Assembly: GCA_029838195.1 (NCBI GenBank)
Contig: JALGVJ010000005.1
Coordinates: forward strand, 1 to 64,000
From: Promethearchaeota archaeon
Lineage (GTDB): Archaea > Asgardarchaeota > Lokiarchaeia > Sigyniarchaeales > SOKP01
Reading direction: 5' to 3'
Length of the DNA stretch: 64,000 nt
Shown: positions 62,920-64,000 of the stretch, in pieces
How the letters are laid out: each line of letters opens with the position of its first letter
Position numbering within the stretch: the stretch's first letter is position 1
The notes under the pieces: generated by a model
Databases searched by the model: none
What the model saw: the letters and a program-made list of their open reading frames with translations, nothing else
What the model was told of the DNA's origin: nothing
Made by a program: the position numbers and the translations under genes

Positions 62920-63882
62920 ATTTCTAGTTGGAAAGAAGTAAAATCAGTTAAAAAAGAAGGATTCCAAATAGAAACAAATTCAACCTGTTCCGAATGTGGG
63001 GAAAATATTTTTTATGATGATAATCGTGGATTAATCGTATGCGAAAATTGTGGATTAGTTCATTCAGAAAAAAATATAGATAATGGACCCGAATGGCGAG
63101 CATTTGATGCTGATCAAAAAAAAAAAAGAACCCGTACGGGTGCACCCATGAGTTACATGATCCATGATAAAGGATTAAGTACAATAATCGATTGGAAAAA
63201 TAAGGATATTTTTGGGAAAGAGATACCCGCACGTGCCCGTGGTCAAATATATAGGCTTCGCAAGTGGCAAAGTCGCATTCGGGTTTCTGATGCTATTGAA
63301 AGAAATTTGACTTTTGCTTTATTTGAACTGGATAGAATGGGGTCAAGTTTAGAACTCCAAAAAAATTTGCGCGAATGTGCTGCAAAAATATATCGAGATG
63401 CCGTTGATAAACATCTCATCCGTGGAAGGAGTATTGAGGGGGTCGCAGCAGCCAGCCTTTATGCTGCATGCCGTTTATATAAAGTTCCAAGAACATTAAA
63501 TGAAATTGCAGAAGTCGCACGAGTCGACAAAAAAGAAATTGGTCGGGCTTTCCGATTTATCTCAAAAGAACTGAATTTAAATTTAAATCCTACAAAACCA
63601 ATAGATTTTCTCAATAGATTTGTTTCTGAGCTTGGACTTTCCTCGAAATGCCAAAAAACTGCGAAAAAAATCTTAAAATTGGCAGAAATGAGTTCTTTAA
63701 CCTCAGGAAGAGGCCCCACAGGAGTTTGTGCTGCTGCAATTTATTGTAGCACGATCCTTTGTAATGAAAGACGAACCCAAAGAAGGATTGCCCAGATTTC
63801 TCAATGTACAGAGGTAACTGTAAGAAATAGATTTGCGGAATTGGTTGAAAATCTTAATTTAGGGATTCCCCTTAAAAAATAA
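62920..63882 (+). CDS. tfb: Transcription initiation factor B (TFB)
   Basis: About 320 residues. The N-terminal zinc ribbon has [10 protein letters not shown] and CENCGLV near residues 18-40. The B-linker and finger follow with GPEWRAFD and [15 protein letters not shown]. Two cyclin folds cover residues 112-315, ending with [12 protein letters not shown]. It recruits RNA polymerase to TATA/TBP. A GTG at 62911 is part of the GAAGGTGA ribosome-binding site, and ATT at 62920 stands five bases after it. I therefore prefer ATT as start, tentatively. The other choice adds only three residues. Confidence 0.94.
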   Translation: MSSWKEVKSVKKEGFQIETNSTCSECGENIFYDDNRGLIVCENCGLVHSEKNIDNGPEWRAFDADQKKKRTRTGAPMSYMIHDKGLSTIIDWKNKDIFGKEIPARARGQIYRLRKWQSRIRVSDAIERNLTFALFELDRMGSSLELQKNLRECAAKIYRDAVDKHLIRGRSIEGVAAASLYAACRLYKVPRTLNEIAEVARVDKKEIGRAFRFISKELNLNLNPTKPIDFLNRFVSELGLSSKCQKTAKKILKLAEMSSLTSGRGPTGVCAAAIYCSTILCNERRTQRRIAQISQCTEVTVRNRFAELVENLNLGIPLKK

Positions 63883-64000
63883 CCCGCATTAGAGAATCAA
63901 TATTTAATTTACCTTATTTTTTTTTATTCTCATTCTTAAGATTTGCGCAAAATTAGAAAAACATGGATTTTTATCATGAATTTAGTCATAATATTTAACC

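Noticed and set aside
1..64000. CRISPR array or cas genes
   Set aside because: No regularly spaced direct repeats were seen. The PD-(D/E)XK protein at 8886 lacks Cas4 cysteines.

Overview
The window is an AT-rich stretch of an archaeal chromosome, most likely from an Asgard (Promethearchaeota) lineage close to Lokiarchaeia. The archaeal markers are TFB, Gar1, eL31/eL39/eL20/eS19, aIF6, prefoldin alpha, FtsY, SecE, DnaG-type primase, archaeal AlaRS, Trm5, Nep1, RNase P protein 4, DtdA, EndoQ and the archaeosine enzymes. The Asgard flavour comes from a Ras-like small GTPase, two roadblock/LC7-like proteins, a Get3-like ATPase and many long, helix-rich proteins with no recognisable family. The lineage is inferred from gene content only. 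Genes are densely packed on both strands. Shine-Dalgarno (SD) sites of the AAGGTGA/GGAGG type are common.

Layout. 0.1-3.5 kb: polyprenol/lipid kinase-like membrane protein, TrpB2 and a roadblock protein. 3.7-8.9 kb: two very long uncharacterised helical proteins and a small membrane protein, all on the plus strand. 8.9-14.2 kb: a PD-(D/E)XK protein, an intron-bearing tRNA-Arg, then tgtA, DUF371, trm5 and a Fap7-type kinase. 14.2-21.7 kb: tRNA-Ile, SfsA, ferredoxin, two convergent cysteine-bearing Lrp paralogues, a tandem GNAT protein and dtdA. 21.7-35.2 kb: aminotransferase, VOC protein, small GTPase, Nudix, phosphoesterase, alaS, a PPOX-type protein, ftsZ, endoQ and a TPR protein. 35.5-37.3 kb: a roadblock protein and two duplicated membrane/winged-helix/zinc-ribbon proteins. 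37.4-43.8 kb: an inositol catabolic island (IolN, IolO, IolM, GPH-type transporter, IolG). 44-47.5 kb: tRNA-Phe with three predicted introns, small ORFs, an F420-type oxidoreductase, a radical SAM protein and an intron-bearing tRNA-Gly. 47.7-55.1 kb: the conserved information-processing block (nep1, rnp4 and a CRM protein divergent from eS19, PDCD5, eL39, eL31, aIF6, eL20/LX, prefoldin, ftsY and secE), OsmC, and dnaG. 55.6-63.9 kb: Get3-like ATPase, ahcY, a double Lrp regulator, arcS-raSEA, gar1 and tfb.

Main discoveries. (1) The dnaG primase gene is interrupted by a 37-nt insertion that forms a bulge-helix-bulge (BHB) motif. Its removal restores the family-conserved sequence GQTEGLL, so this is a strong candidate for a spliced intron in a protein-coding archaeal gene. 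(2) The same type of intron occurs six times in three tRNA genes: three in tRNA-Phe(GAA), two in tRNA-Arg(TCT) and one in tRNA-Gly(TCC). (3) At least five genes (dnaG, tfb, the small GTPase, the GNAT protein and an otherwise hidden small gene) show an ATT codon where the start should be, four of them with a clear upstream SD-like site. (4) A Thermotoga-type cyclitol pathway is present, with its transporter.

The genes connect mainly through RNA biology: tRNA splicing substrates, G37 methylation (Trm5), archaeosine (TgtA here, ArcS/RaSEA 48 kb away), RNase P, Nep1 and Gar1.
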